A stretch of 20,997 nucleotides of DNA from Actinomycetes bacterium. Its GTDB lineage: Bacteria; Actinomycetota; CALGFH01. The stretch spans positions 1-20,997 of the forward strand of contig JASLIH010000514.1 of the NCBI GenBank assembly GCA_030152105.1, in the 5' to 3' direction. The position numbers were made by a program, and so were the translations under genes. This document shows, in pieces, positions 5,259 to 13,249 of the stretch; within the stretch, counting starts at the first letter, position 1, and every line of letters begins with the position of its first letter. Under the pieces are notes generated by a model. That model was not told the DNA's origin and did no database searches. It worked only from the letters and a program-made list of their open reading frames with translations.

Positions 5259-7328
5259 TTGGCCAGAAACACCGCCGACCTGGACGCCCTCGTCGGCCGG
5301 ACGCTCGGCCGCCGCCGCTATGAGGTCGTCGCCCGCATCGCCCAGGGTGGCATGGCGATCGTCTACCGGGGCCACGACCGGCAGCTCGACCGGGTGGTGG
5401 CGATCAAGGTCCCCCGCCCCGAGTTCGCCCGCGACCGCGAGTTCTCCGAGCAGTTCCGGCGCGAGGCCCGGACGGCCGCCCGGCTGTCCCACCCCAACGT
5501 GGTCGCCGTCTACGACTCGGGCGAGGAGCGGGGGCTGCCCTGGATCGTGATGGAGCACATCAGCGGTCGGACCCTGCGTGACCTGCTCGACAGCCAGCGG
5601 CGGCTGAGCCCGGAGACCACCGCCGAGCTGCTCGGCCCGGTGGCCGACGCCCTCGACCACGCCCACCACGCCGGGGTGGTCCACCTCGACGTCAAGCCGG
5701 AGAACCTCCTGCTGACCTCAGAGACGGTCAAGGTGGCCGACTTCGGCCTGGTCAGGGCGGCCGCCCAGCGCGGCCACGGGCAGGCCCTTGCCGCCACCGT
5801 CCACTACTGCGCGCCCGAGGTGCTGCGGGGCGGGGTGGTCGACGGGCGGGCCGACGTGTACGCCCTCGGGGTGGTGGCCTGGGAGTGCGTCAGCGGCCGG
5901 CCGCCGTTCGAGGGCGACGCCCGCCAGGTCGTCCAGCAGCATCTCGGCGGCCGGGTGCCGCCGCCCTCGAGGGTCGCCGGCGAGGTCGCCGAGCCGTTCG
6001 ACGCGGCCGTGCTCCGGGCCACCGATCCCGACCCGACCCGCCGTTACCTGCGCGCCTCGGACTTCGCGGCCGCTATCGGCGCCCCCCGCCGCCGGCGGGT
6101 CGACGAGGCCCTCCGCGCCACCACCCTCCTGCCCACCGGGGCCGACACCACCGGGGCCTGGGCCGCCGCCGCCGAGGCCACCACGGGCGGTCCCAGCCCG
6201 GTTGGGGCGACCGGGGCCGGTGCCACCGGGGGCGGTCCCGCCGCGGCTGAGGCGGCCGCGGGTGCCGCCGCCGTGGCCGGGGCGCCGACCACCGGGTGGC
6301 CGCCCGAGCACGGCGGGGCGGGGGCCGAGACCCGGAGTCTGGACGGGTGGACGACGGTGGCGGGCCGGGCGACCGGCGGCAGCCGGGCCGCCCCGCCGCA
6401 GCTGCGGCCACGCCCGACCACCGGGCGGGTGCCCAAGACGCGGGCCGCGCGGCGCAAGGGCGGGAAGGGGCGGCTGCTGGCCGTGCTGCTGGTCGTCGGG
6501 CTGCTGGCCGCCGGGCTGCTCACCCGGGCCGGCGGCCTGCTCGGCGGGTCGGTGCGGGTGCCGGAGGTGGTGGGGCTGGAGGTGGCCGAGGCGACCCGCG
6601 ACCTCCAGGGCCGCGGCCTGCGGGTCCGGATGGGCGAGGCGGTGGCGTCCGACCACGTCCACGCGGGCCTGGTGGCCACCCAGTCGGTGGCCGGCGGGGA
6701 ACGGGCCCGGCGCCAGGACACGGTCGTGCTGCAGCCCTCGCTCGGGATCACCCTGCCCGACCTGACCAGGCGCCCGGCCGGCGCGGCCACCGGCCGGCTG
6801 GAGGACCTGGAGATCCAGTTCCGCACGCAGTCTGGCACCAGCCTGACCGTCCCCAAGGGGAGCGTCATCTCGACCCGTCCAGACGCCGGCACCGTCCTCA
6901 AGGCCGGCCAGGTCGTCTCCGTGGTGGTCAGCACCGGCAAGCCGAAGGTCCCGGTCCCCGACGTCGCCGGGCGGCGGGCCGAGTCCGCCGAGGACGTCCT
7001 CGTCGCCGGCCACCTGCGGGTGCGGCGCGAGCGGGTCTTCGACGACAACGTCCCCAACGGCCGCGCGGTCGGCACCGACCCCGGCGCCGGGTCCAGCGTC
7101 CCCTGGGGGTCGACGGTCGTCCTGCGGGTCAGCAAGGGCCCCGACCTGGTCGAGGTGCCCGAGGTCGTCGGCCTGTCCAAGCGCGAGGCCGAGCAGCGCC
7201 TGGCCGCCGCCGGCCTGCGGGCCCGCTACGTCCTGCCGGTCGGCAGCCGGGTCGTCGAGCAGAGCCCGGGCCCCGGCGAGCAGGCCAAGCGCGGCAGCGA
7301 GGTCCGCCTCCTGCTCAACCTGTTCTAG
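5259..7328 (+). CDS. Transmembrane Ser/Thr protein kinase with four PASTA domains (PknB-like)
   Basis: 689 residues from TTG 5259. The cytoplasmic kinase domain covers about 21-274: Gly loop AQGGMA (28-33), Lys50, alphaC Glu69, catalytic loop HLDVKPEN (142-149), DFG (161-163) and CAPE (184-187). The usual HRD is HLD, making this a non-RD kinase, and the GT before the P+1 loop is changed to TVHYCAPE. An Ala/Gly/Thr/Pro-rich linker (about 290-400) leads to one transmembrane helix (405-421) and four extracellular PASTA repeats (about 433-496, 498-562, 565-628, 631-689). PASTA domains of this family bind peptidoglycan fragments or lipid II, so it probably senses the cell wall. The start is uncertain: an in-frame ATG at 5127 would overlap the divergent gene, and the RBS before the TTG is weak. 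nfo starts 4 bp after the stop. Confidence 0.92.
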   Translation: MARNTADLDALVGRTLGRRRYEVVARIAQGGMAIVYRGHDRQLDRVVAIKVPRPEFARDREFSEQFRREARTAARLSHPNVVAVYDSGEERGLPWIVMEHISGRTLRDLLDSQRRLSPETTAELLGPVADALDHAHHAGVVHLDVKPENLLLTSETVKVADFGLVRAAAQRGHGQALAATVHYCAPEVLRGGVVDGRADVYALGVVAWECVSGRPPFEGDARQVVQQHLGGRVPPPSRVAGEVAEPFDAAVLRATDPDPTRRYLRASDFAAAIGAPRRRRVDEALRATTLLPTGADTTGAWAAAAEATTGGPSPVGATGAGATGGGPAAAEAAAGAAAVAGAPTTGWPPEHGGAGAETRSLDGWTTVAGRATGGSRAAPPQLRPRPTTGRVPKTRAARRKGGKGRLLAVLLVVGLLAAGLLTRAGGLLGGSVRVPEVVGLEVAEATRDLQGRGLRVRMGEAVASDHVHAGLVATQSVAGGERARRQDTVVLQPSLGITLPDLTRRPAGAATGRLEDLEIQFRTQSGTSLTVPKGSVISTRPDAGTVLKAGQVVSVVVSTGKPKVPVPDVAGRRAESAEDVLVAGHLRVRRERVFDDNVPNGRAVGTDPGAGSSVPWGSTVVLRVSKGPDLVEVPEVVGLSKREAEQRLAAAGLRARYVLPVGSRVVEQSPGPGEQAKRGSEVRLLLNLF

Positions 7329-7332
7329 CGAC

Positions 7333-8184
7333 GTGCGCATCGGGGCCCATGTGTCGGTGGCCGGCGGGCTGGCCAAGGCCGTCGGCAACGCCAGCGACGC
7401 CGGCTGCGAGTCGCTCCAGGTGTTCGTGTCCAACGCCCGCGGCTGGGCCCCGCCACCGGTCGACCCGGCGGGCGACGAGCGCTTCCGGGCCGACCTGGAC
7501 GAGGCCGGGCTGGGCCCGCTGTTCGTCCATGCGCCCTACCTGGTCAACTTCGCCAGCGCCACCCCGCTCACCCGGGAGCGGTCCCGCGAGGTGGTCGCGG
7601 CCACCCTGGCCAAGGCGGCCGCCATCGGCGCCGCCGGCGTGGTCGTCCACGCCGGCCAGGCCCTGGCCAGCGGCCGCGCCGCCGGCCTGGCCACCACCCG
7701 CGAGACGCTCCTTCCCCTGGCCGACACCATCGCCGGTCTCGACGCCCCCGACCTGGTCCTGGAGCTCACCGCCGGCACCCGGGGAGCCCTGGCGGCCCGG
7801 TTCGAGGAGATGGCCGAGCTGCTGGCCGCCTGCGACCACCACCCCCGGCTCAAGGTCTGCATGGACACCTGCCACGCCCAGGCCGCCGGCTACGACCTGA
7901 CCGACCCCATCGGCGTCACCAAGGCCCTGGACGAGCTGTTCGCCACCCTCGGCGACCGGGTCGTCCTCGTCCACGCCAACGACTCCCGCGACCCCGTCGG
8001 CGCCGGTCGCGACCGCCACTGCCCCATCGGCACCGGCACCATCGGCGACCAGGGCTTCACCGCCATCCTGGCCCACCCCGCCCTCGCCACCCTCCCCATC
8101 ATCACCGAGACCACCGGCGACCCCGCCCAGATGGCCGCCGACCTCGCCCGCCTCCACAACCTCCGCCCTCTCCCACGGCGGTAG
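7333..8184 (+). CDS. nfo: Endonuclease IV (deoxyribonuclease IV, AP endonuclease)
   Basis: 283 residues, the normal length for this TIM-barrel base-excision-repair enzyme, which cuts DNA 5' of abasic sites and trims blocked 3' ends. All nine metal ligands of the trinuclear zinc site known from E. coli Nfo can be placed: H66 (HAPY), H106 (HAGQ), E144 (LELTAG), D178 and H181 (MDTCH), H214 (VHANDS), D227 and H229 (DRH), and E259 (ITETTGD). The start is GTG at 7333, 4 bp after the kinase stop; there is no strong RBS of its own, so translation may be coupled to the kinase. The gene converges on the MDMPI-like gene (25-bp gap with no clear hairpin). Confidence 0.95.
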   Translation: MRIGAHVSVAGGLAKAVGNASDAGCESLQVFVSNARGWAPPPVDPAGDERFRADLDEAGLGPLFVHAPYLVNFASATPLTRERSREVVAATLAKAAAIGAAGVVVHAGQALASGRAAGLATTRETLLPLADTIAGLDAPDLVLELTAGTRGALAARFEEMAELLAACDHHPRLKVCMDTCHAQAAGYDLTDPIGVTKALDELFATLGDRVVLVHANDSRDPVGAGRDRHCPIGTGTIGDQGFTAILAHPALATLPIITETTGDPAQMAADLARLHNLRPLPRR

Positions 8185-8209
8185 GACCGTGGGTGTTGCG
8201 GCGCCCGGG

Positions 8210-8818
8210 TCAGTGGCGGTCGGCCGGGTTGCGGCCGTCCCATTCCTCCAGCGGGGCGCAGTGCCAGGCCCAGCGGCCCTGGCGGGCCAGGCCGGGGAGG
8301 CCGACGCGGCCGTTGCACCAGAGCAGGGCCGGCCACGGGTCGGCGCCGGGCGCCCAGGGGAACAGCCGGGCCAGGGTGGCCCGGACCAGCCCGTCGGGCG
8401 GCGTGAAGGGCACGCCGAGGCCGCGGGCGGCGTCGTCGGTGTGGACCAGGAGCTCGTCACACGCCATGGCCGCGAACCCGGATGCGTCGGCCTGCCCCAT
8501 CGGGTGCCAGCCTCGCGCGCCCGCCGGGCTGGCGTCGATCACCCGGGCCAGCACGGTCGCGACCACCCCGATTGTCCTGACGAGGTCGGCGTTGGCAGTC
8601 CCGGGCCGGACCCGCAGCTCCATCGTCTCCAGCCGCCGTTCCCCGGCGGCCAGGTCGCTGGCGTACCAGAGGGTGCCCTCGGCCATGTGGCTGACGGCCT
8701 CGGCCACCGTCCAGTCCATCTCCGGGATGGGGCGCGTCCAGTCCTGGCCGGCCGGGCCGAGCAGCGCCTGGCAGGCCGCGGCCGCCTCGAGCACGTGCCG
8801 TCCCTCCATGGGGCCCAT
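8210..8818 (-). CDS. Maleylpyruvate isomerase N-terminal/DinB-fold domain protein
   Basis: 202 residues. The N-terminal half has the mycothiol-dependent MDMPI/DinB four-helix pattern: a helix with LEAAAACQALLG, then W(T)RPIPEMDWTVAEAVSHMAEGTLWYASDL, where dWtv.e...H supplies the first metal-site His, and later MACDELLVHTDDAARGLG, which supplies the H of the usual third helix. Family members are thiol-dependent metalloenzymes or unknown actinobacterial proteins with this fold; the actual substrate is unknown. The C-terminal part, W-rich with RVGLPGLARQGRWAWHCAPLEEWDGR, resembles the tail of many actinobacterial homologues. The ATG at 8818 is followed by a second ATG at 8809, and no clear RBS separates them. 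It is divergent from the EamA gene. Confidence 0.75.
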   Translation of the reverse strand: MGPMEGRHVLEAAAACQALLGPAGQDWTRPIPEMDWTVAEAVSHMAEGTLWYASDLAAGERRLETMELRVRPGTANADLVRTIGVVATVLARVIDASPAGARGWHPMGQADASGFAAMACDELLVHTDDAARGLGVPFTPPDGLVRATLARLFPWAPGADPWPALLWCNGRVGLPGLARQGRWAWHCAPLEEWDGRNPADRH

Positions 8819-8867
8819 CCTCGCCGACCCTGTCGACGGCCGCCACCGGCCTGACGGCGCCGGGCCG

Positions 8868-8902
8868 TAGGATCGTCCGGTCGTCCGGACTGTCAGGGGA
8901 GG
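8868..8902 (+). promoter_or_regulatory. Candidate promoter and RBS region of the EamA gene
   Basis: TAGGAT (8868-8873) is a TANNNT -10 candidate. It is followed by CGTCCGG repeated at 8874 and 8882, the second copy within the palindrome GTCCGGAC (8883-8890), and by AGGGGAGG (8895-8902) 5 bases before GTG 8908. The RBS is convincing; the promoter and any operator role of the repeated half-site are tentative. Confidence 0.4.
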
Positions 8903-8907
8903 TCGTC

Positions 8908-9870
8908 GTGGTCACCACCCGCCGGGGGGTTGGTGCCTACCGGTGGGAGCTGGCCATGGTGGCCGTGACCGCCGTGTGGGGGTCGACCTTCGTGCTGGTG
9001 CGCGACGCGGTCGCCCAGGTCCCGCCGTTCACCTTCCTTGCCTACCGGTTCCTGGCCGCGGCCCTGCTGCTGGCCGCCATCCGGCCCCGGCTGGCCCTCG
9101 GCGGCCCCGGTGCCGACCGCGCCCCCGGGCTGGACGGCGGGGGGCGGCTGGGGCCGCTGGCCGCGGGGGTGGTGATCGGGCTGGCGCTGTTCGCCGGGTA
9201 CGGGTTCCAGACGGTCGGGCTCCAGTACACGACCGCGTCCAACGCCGGGTTCATCACCGGCCTGTCGGTGGTGCTGACACCCCTGCTCGGGGCCCTGCTG
9301 CTGCGCCAGGCGCCGGGGCGGTGGCCGGTGACCGGGGCGTGTATGGCCGCGGTCGGGCTCGCGCTGCTGTCGCTGCAGCGGCTGGAGGTCCGCCGGGGCG
9401 ACGCGCTGGTGTTCGCCTGTGCGGTCGCCTTCGCCACCCACATCCTGCTCCTGGGCCGCTACGCCCCCCGCCTCTCCACCTACCGGCTGGCCGTGGTCCA
9501 GCTGGCCACGGCCGGGCTGCTCGCCCTGATCTGGGCCGGGCTGGCCGGCGATCTGGCCGTCCCGACCTCGGCCGAGGTGTGGGTCGCCCTGGCGATCACC
9601 TCGGTGGCCGCCTCGGCCGCGGCGTTCCTGATCCAGACCCGGGCCCAGCGCGAGGTGTCCCCCACCCGCACCGCCGTCATCTTCACCATGGAGCCGGTGT
9701 TCGCTGGCCTGTTCGGGTTCCTGCTTGCCGGCGAGCGCCTCTCTGGGCGAGGCTGGCTCGGCGCCGGCCTGATCCTGGCCGGGATGCTGACCGCCGAGCT
9801 GGGCGGTCGGGCTGATGGTGCTGGGCGCGGGCGGCCGGTGGTCTATTTCAAGCGGAAGGGCTGGCTGTAG
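8908..9870 (+). CDS. EamA/DMT-superfamily transporter
   Basis: 320 residues, about ten membrane helices in two EamA repeats. The first repeat starts WELAMVAVTAVWGSTFVLVRDAV, with the classic WGS(T/S)F pattern at the first helix and FLAYRFLAAALLLA in the second. The second repeat includes GDALVFACAVAFATHILLLGRYA and ends SPTRTAVIFTMEPVFAGLFGFLLAGERLSGRGWLGAGLILAGM, the usual E-P-V and GE motifs of the repeat's last helices. The family exports or imports small metabolites; the substrate is unknown. The C-terminal tail is basic (YFKRKGWL). GTG 8908 follows AGGGGAGG at 5 bases. The M20 gene starts 11 bp downstream, so the transporter may belong to the same unit as the hydrolases, which would fit movement of a small amide or peptide. 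Confidence 0.9.
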   Translation: MVTTRRGVGAYRWELAMVAVTAVWGSTFVLVRDAVAQVPPFTFLAYRFLAAALLLAAIRPRLALGGPGADRAPGLDGGGRLGPLAAGVVIGLALFAGYGFQTVGLQYTTASNAGFITGLSVVLTPLLGALLLRQAPGRWPVTGACMAAVGLALLSLQRLEVRRGDALVFACAVAFATHILLLGRYAPRLSTYRLAVVQLATAGLLALIWAGLAGDLAVPTSAEVWVALAITSVAASAAAFLIQTRAQREVSPTRTAVIFTMEPVFAGLFGFLLAGERLSGRGWLGAGLILAGMLTAELGGRADGAGRGRPVVYFKRKGWL

Positions 9871-9875
9871 ACAAT
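9870..9875 (+). promoter_or_regulatory. Possible -10 for a leaderless M20 transcript
   Basis: GACAAT (one mismatch to TACAAT) ends 6 bases before ATG 9882, and no Shine-Dalgarno is present apart from CGGGG touching the start. A leaderless transcript is possible; read-through from the EamA gene is the alternative. Confidence 0.25.
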
Positions 9876-9881
9876 ACGGGG

Positions 9882-11276
9882 ATGGACGACACGCTGGCCC
9901 GGGTCGCGACCCGGGTGGCCGAGCGCTTCCCGGCCGACCTGGAGCGGATCCGCGACTACCTCAAGATGCCGTCGGTGAGCGCCACCGGCGAGGGGGTCCG
10001 GGCCGTCGCCGAGGCCACCGGGGCCTGGATCGAGGGCGCCGGCGGGTCCTTCGAGCTGGTCGAGACGCCAGGCCACCCGCTGGTCCTTGGCGAGCTGCCC
10101 GGCCCGGCGGGCGCGCCCCGGCTGCTGCGGTACGGCATGTACGACGTGCAGCCGGCCCAGGAGCCGGACTGGATCTCGCCGCCGTTCGCGGCCGAGGTCC
10201 ACGACCTGCCCGGGGTCGGCCCGGCGGTGGTGGCCAGGGGCAGCGCCAACTCCAAGAGCTGCCTGGCCTGCTTCTTCCTGGCCGTCGAGGTCCTGCGCGA
10301 GCTGGACACCATGCCGCTGTCGGTCGCCCTGATGATCGAGGGCGAGGAGGAGCTGGGCAGCCCCAACCTGGCCGCCGCGGTCCGCTCCAGGGCCGGCGAC
10401 CTGACCGCCGAGGGCGCCTTCGACCTCGACCTGACCGCCGGCCTGGACGGCCAGCCCGAGCTGATCCTGGGCTGCAAGGGGCTGTGCGACCTCCAGCTGG
10501 TCGCCGAGGCCGGCGACTGGGGCGGCCCGGCCATCGACCTGCACTCCAGCGAGCAGGCCTGGATCGCCTCGCCGGTGTGGGCGCTGGTCCAGGCCCTGGC
10601 CACCCTCACCGGACCCGACGAGGAGATCCGGGTGGCCGGACTCGACGGCGGGCCCGGGCCCGGCGAGGGCGACCGGCGGCTGCTGGCCGAGCTGGCCGCC
10701 GGGTTCGACCCGGCCGAGCACCTGCGCGAGGCCAACGCGGCCCGCTACCGGCTTGCCGGCGGGCCGGCCGAGCTGCTGGAGGCGCTGCTGTTCCGGCCGA
10801 CCATGAACATCTCGGGGATCGCCGCCGGCTACGTCGGCCCCGGCGGCAAGACGATCGTGCCCAGCCGGGCCGAGGCCAGGGTCGACATCCGGCTGGTCGG
10901 GGGCGACCCCGAGGCGGCCGCGGCCGCCGTCCGCCGCCACCTAGAGGACCACGGCTTCGGCCATGTCAAGGTCAACCTGCTGGACGCCTACCCGTGGGCC
11001 AAGGCGCCGCCTGGGAACCGCTCCGAGGTGGCCATGCGCGCCTCCTACCAGGCGCTGGGCCGGTCCGCCCTGCCCTACCCGCTGGCCCCGTGGTGCGCCC
11101 CCTACTACGTGTTCGACCGCATCCTCGGGCTGCCCTGGGCGTCGGGCGGGGTCGGCCACGCGGCCGGCGCCCACGGTCCCGACGAGTACGCCACCCTGGC
11201 CGGGCTGGAGGAGCACATCGTCGGCGCGGCCGCCTTCCTGCTCGCCTACGCGGACCTGCCCAAGGCGGACAGATGA
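9882..11276 (+). CDS. M20-family metallopeptidase homologue with altered metal ligands
   Basis: 464 residues with the M20 dipeptidase/acetylornithine-deacetylase layout: a catalytic domain split by a lid domain (about 215-330, with IDLHSSEQAW). In the family, metal is bound by H (GHxD), D (RGxxDDKG), E/D and a C-terminal H, and a Glu of EGEEE is the base. Here the first motif reads GMYDVQP (85-91: Met for His86, Asp88 kept), the second RGSANSK (119-125: Asn for the bridging Asp), while EGEEELGS (153-160) and AHGPDE (H431) are intact. It may therefore bind one metal, use an unusual site, or have a changed activity. The bulk of the sequence is well preserved (KTIVPSRAEARVDIRLV), so it is not a decaying gene. 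ATG 9882 is the only good start. It ends at the repeat element before the C45 gene. Confidence 0.85.
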   Translation: MDDTLARVATRVAERFPADLERIRDYLKMPSVSATGEGVRAVAEATGAWIEGAGGSFELVETPGHPLVLGELPGPAGAPRLLRYGMYDVQPAQEPDWISPPFAAEVHDLPGVGPAVVARGSANSKSCLACFFLAVEVLRELDTMPLSVALMIEGEEELGSPNLAAAVRSRAGDLTAEGAFDLDLTAGLDGQPELILGCKGLCDLQLVAEAGDWGGPAIDLHSSEQAWIASPVWALVQALATLTGPDEEIRVAGLDGGPGPGEGDRRLLAELAAGFDPAEHLREANAARYRLAGGPAELLEALLFRPTMNISGIAAGYVGPGGKTIVPSRAEARVDIRLVGGDPEAAAAAVRRHLEDHGFGHVKVNLLDAYPWAKAPPGNRSEVAMRASYQALGRSALPYPLAPWCAPYYVFDRILGLPWASGGVGHAAGAHGPDEYATLAGLEEHIVGAAAFLLAYADLPKADR

Positions 11277-11323
11277 GCCCGGAGGGGTTTGGGGAACCCC
11301 GGGGGGTGCCCCAATGAGCCCGG
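11273..11323. repeat. Short palindromic element, copy A, with 10-bp direct repeats
   Basis: The 32-bp G/C-only-like core 11281-11312 contains the perfect palindrome GGGGAACCCC and ends GGGGGGTGCCCC. It is flanked by perfect direct repeats ATGAGCCCGG at 11273-11282 and 11314-11323. The left repeat contains the M20 stop and the right one the C45 start. Near-identical cores lie at 20421-20453 and 20463-20495 in the opposite orientation. The arrangement looks like an insertion with target duplication. Confidence 0.8.
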
Positions 11324-12441
11324 TGCGGGTGGTGGTCGCCAGGGGCGACCCGCTGGAGCGGGGCCGCACCGTCGGCTACGAGCTGGCCGACCTGATCCGG
11401 GGGTCGCTCGAGTTCTACTGGCGCTACCTGGTCCGCCGGGGGGTCAGCGTGGGCGAGCTGCCGGGGCTGCTGGCCCCGTACCTGGCCGCGGCCGAGCGGG
11501 AGCTGCCCGACCTGGTCGAGCTGGTCACGGGGATGGCCGAGGGGTCGGGGGTGTCGTTCTGGGAGCTGTTCTGCGTCAACGCCTTCGAGGAGCTGGAGCC
11601 CGTGCTGGAGGCCCGCAGCGGCCGCTCCCTCGGCCAGGTCACCGGCGCTGGTGGGACCGACGAGCCGTGGGAGCGGTGCTCGACGGTGACGATCTCCGGG
11701 CCCGGGTACACGCTGCTGGGCCACAACGAGCAGTGGCTGGCCGGGGACGTCGGCCATGTCGCGGTGGTGGTGGAGCTGCCCGACGACGGGCCGGCGCTGG
11801 TCTCCCCGACCCTGGCCTGCTGCCTGCCGGCGGTCGGGATGAACGAGTACCGGGTCGCCCAGGGGATCCAGTCGCTGACCGCCAACGACGACGGGGTCGG
11901 CATCCCTCGGGTGCTGGTGTCGCGGCACGCCCTGGTCGCCTCGTCCCCGGCCGACGCCCTGCGCCGGGCGACCCTGCCCGGCCGGGCCGGCGGCTACGGC
12001 CACAGCTTCGCCTTCGGCAGCGGCAGCGCCATGAGCATCGAGACCAGCGCCACACGGTTCGCGGTCAACGGCCAGCCCGGCAGCCACACCAACCACTACA
12101 CCGACACCGAGCTGGCCGACCGGGCGCCGCCGCCCAGCCAGGGCAGCCTGGCCCGCCTGGCCCGGCTCCAGGCCCTGGTCACCGAGCGGTCCCCGGCCAC
12201 CCCGGCGGCCATCGGCGAGATCCTGGCCGACCACGGCGGCGGCGGCCCCCAGACAATCTGCGAGCACGGGGAGCCGGAGGGGGCCGGCGAACACCAAGGG
12301 GTGGACCTGGCCCCGCCCGACGAGGCGGCGGCGATCGTCTTCTCGATGATCTGCGACCTCGACCTGGGGCGGATGTGGGTGGCGACGGGCAGCCCCTGTG
12401 TCACCGCCTACGAGGAGGTGGACCTGGCCGGTGTGGTCTGA
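11314..12441 (+). CDS. C45-type (acyl-CoA:6-aminopenicillanate acyltransferase-like) Ntn hydrolase
   Basis: 375 residues. The family is made as a precursor that cleaves itself before a Cys, which becomes the N-terminal nucleophile. Here the candidate is Cys122 in ERCSTVTI, followed by GYTLLGHNEQWL, matching the family's C-(T/S)-(S/T)-x...G(R/H)N.DW pattern. The residue before Cys is Arg rather than the more common Gly or other small residue. The upstream pro-region is GTVGYELADLIRG-like with a GMAEGSGVSFWELFCVNAFEEL segment typical of C45 proteins, and downstream come NEYRVAQGIQSLTANDDGVGIPRVLVSR and SGSAMSIETS. Members cleave or transfer amide bonds of peptides and acyl-amino compounds; the substrate here is unknown. 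ATG 11314 lies 37 bp after the M20 stop across the repeat element, which places GGGGGGTGCCCC rather than a normal RBS before the start. Confidence 0.82.
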   Translation: MSPVRVVVARGDPLERGRTVGYELADLIRGSLEFYWRYLVRRGVSVGELPGLLAPYLAAAERELPDLVELVTGMAEGSGVSFWELFCVNAFEELEPVLEARSGRSLGQVTGAGGTDEPWERCSTVTISGPGYTLLGHNEQWLAGDVGHVAVVVELPDDGPALVSPTLACCLPAVGMNEYRVAQGIQSLTANDDGVGIPRVLVSRHALVASSPADALRRATLPGRAGGYGHSFAFGSGSAMSIETSATRFAVNGQPGSHTNHYTDTELADRAPPPSQGSLARLARLQALVTERSPATPAAIGEILADHGGGGPQTICEHGEPEGAGEHQGVDLAPPDEAAAIVFSMICDLDLGRMWVATGSPCVTAYEEVDLAGVV

Positions 12442-12447
12442 GGAAGG
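12441..12447 (+). promoter_or_regulatory. Ribosome binding site deciding the creatininase TTG start
   Basis: AGGAAGG lies 4 bases before TTG 12452 and begins on the last base of the C45 stop codon. The in-frame GTG at 12431 would be an overlapping alternative but lacks such a site. Confidence 0.6.
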
Positions 12448-12451
12448 ACCG

Positions 12452-13249
12452 TTGCGGTACGAGCGGCTGACCTGGCCGGAGGTGCGGCGCGCGGCCGGCG
12501 AGGACCGGGTCGCCCTGGTCCCGGTGGCCACCCTGGAGGACCACGGCCCCCACCTGCCGGTCGACACCGATCTGCGGATCGTCTCCGAGATCTGCGAGCG
12601 GGCCGCGGCCAGGGCGCCGGACCGGGTGGTGCTGCTGCCGGCCATCCCCCATGGCTACGACCCCCACCACATGGACTTCCCGGGCGCGATCACGATCGGC
12701 TGGGACACCTTCGTCCGCTACTGCACCGACGTCGGCCGCTCCCTGGCCCACCACGGGTTCCGGCGGATGCTGTTCCTCAACGGCCACGGCTCCAACCAGA
12801 ACCTGGTCGAGACGGCGGCCCGCCTGGTCATGGTCGACCGGCCCGAGGTGCTGGCGGCGGCCGCCTTCTACCTGGCCAGCCCGGCCGCGTTCGAGGTCAT
12901 CGACCGGGTGCGGGAGTCGACCCGGGGCGGGATGGCCCACGCCTGCGAGCTGGAGACCTCGATCTACCTGGCCATCGACCCCGACGCGGTGGCCATGGAG
13001 CTGGCCGTCGACGAGCGCTCCTACCCCGAGGGCGAGCACGCCTGGCTGGACTGGTCGGACGGGCCGCTGAAGCTGATGCCCTGGTGGTCGTCGTTCAGCC
13101 GTTCGGGGGTCCAGGGCGACGCCACCCTCGGCACCGCGGCCAAGGGCCAGGCCCTGCTGGAGGCGGCGGTCACCGAATGTGTCGCCTATGTGGACGAGCT
13201 GCTCGCCAAGCCGATGCCGGAGCGGCGGCCGCCGGCTACTGGTAGTTGA
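12452..13249 (+). CDS. Creatininase-family amidohydrolase
   Basis: 265 residues, the usual size. Conserved motifs: VATLEDHGPHLPVDTD (E29, H31 and D40 as metal ligands), GYDPHHMDFPGAITI (the family's H.mdFPGt), LNGHGSNQN (H112) and MAHACELETSIYLAIDPDAV, with E166 as the last ligand. In place of the common HGGN the third motif reads HGSN. The family hydrolyses small cyclic or linear amides (creatinine, formamides, peptide ends in MftE); the actual substrate cannot be read off. It starts 10 bp after the C45 stop with its own RBS, so M20, C45 and creatininase form a tight run of three amide-cleaving enzymes. Its stop lies inside the 3' end of the convergent gene (14-bp overlap). Confidence 0.9.
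   Translation: MRYERLTWPEVRRAAGEDRVALVPVATLEDHGPHLPVDTDLRIVSEICERAAARAPDRVVLLPAIPHGYDPHHMDFPGAITIGWDTFVRYCTDVGRSLAHHGFRRMLFLNGHGSNQNLVETAARLVMVDRPEVLAAAAFYLASPAAFEVIDRVRESTRGGMAHACELETSIYLAIDPDAVAMELAVDERSYPEGEHAWLDWSDGPLKLMPWWSSFSRSGVQGDATLGTAAKGQALLEAAVTECVAYVDELLAKPMPERRPPATGS

Noticed and set aside
6150..6300. Ala/Gly/Thr-rich repetitive stretch in the kinase linker as a possible mobile repeat
   Set aside because: The units are irregular and fit an ordinary flexible juxtamembrane linker in a high-G+C genome.
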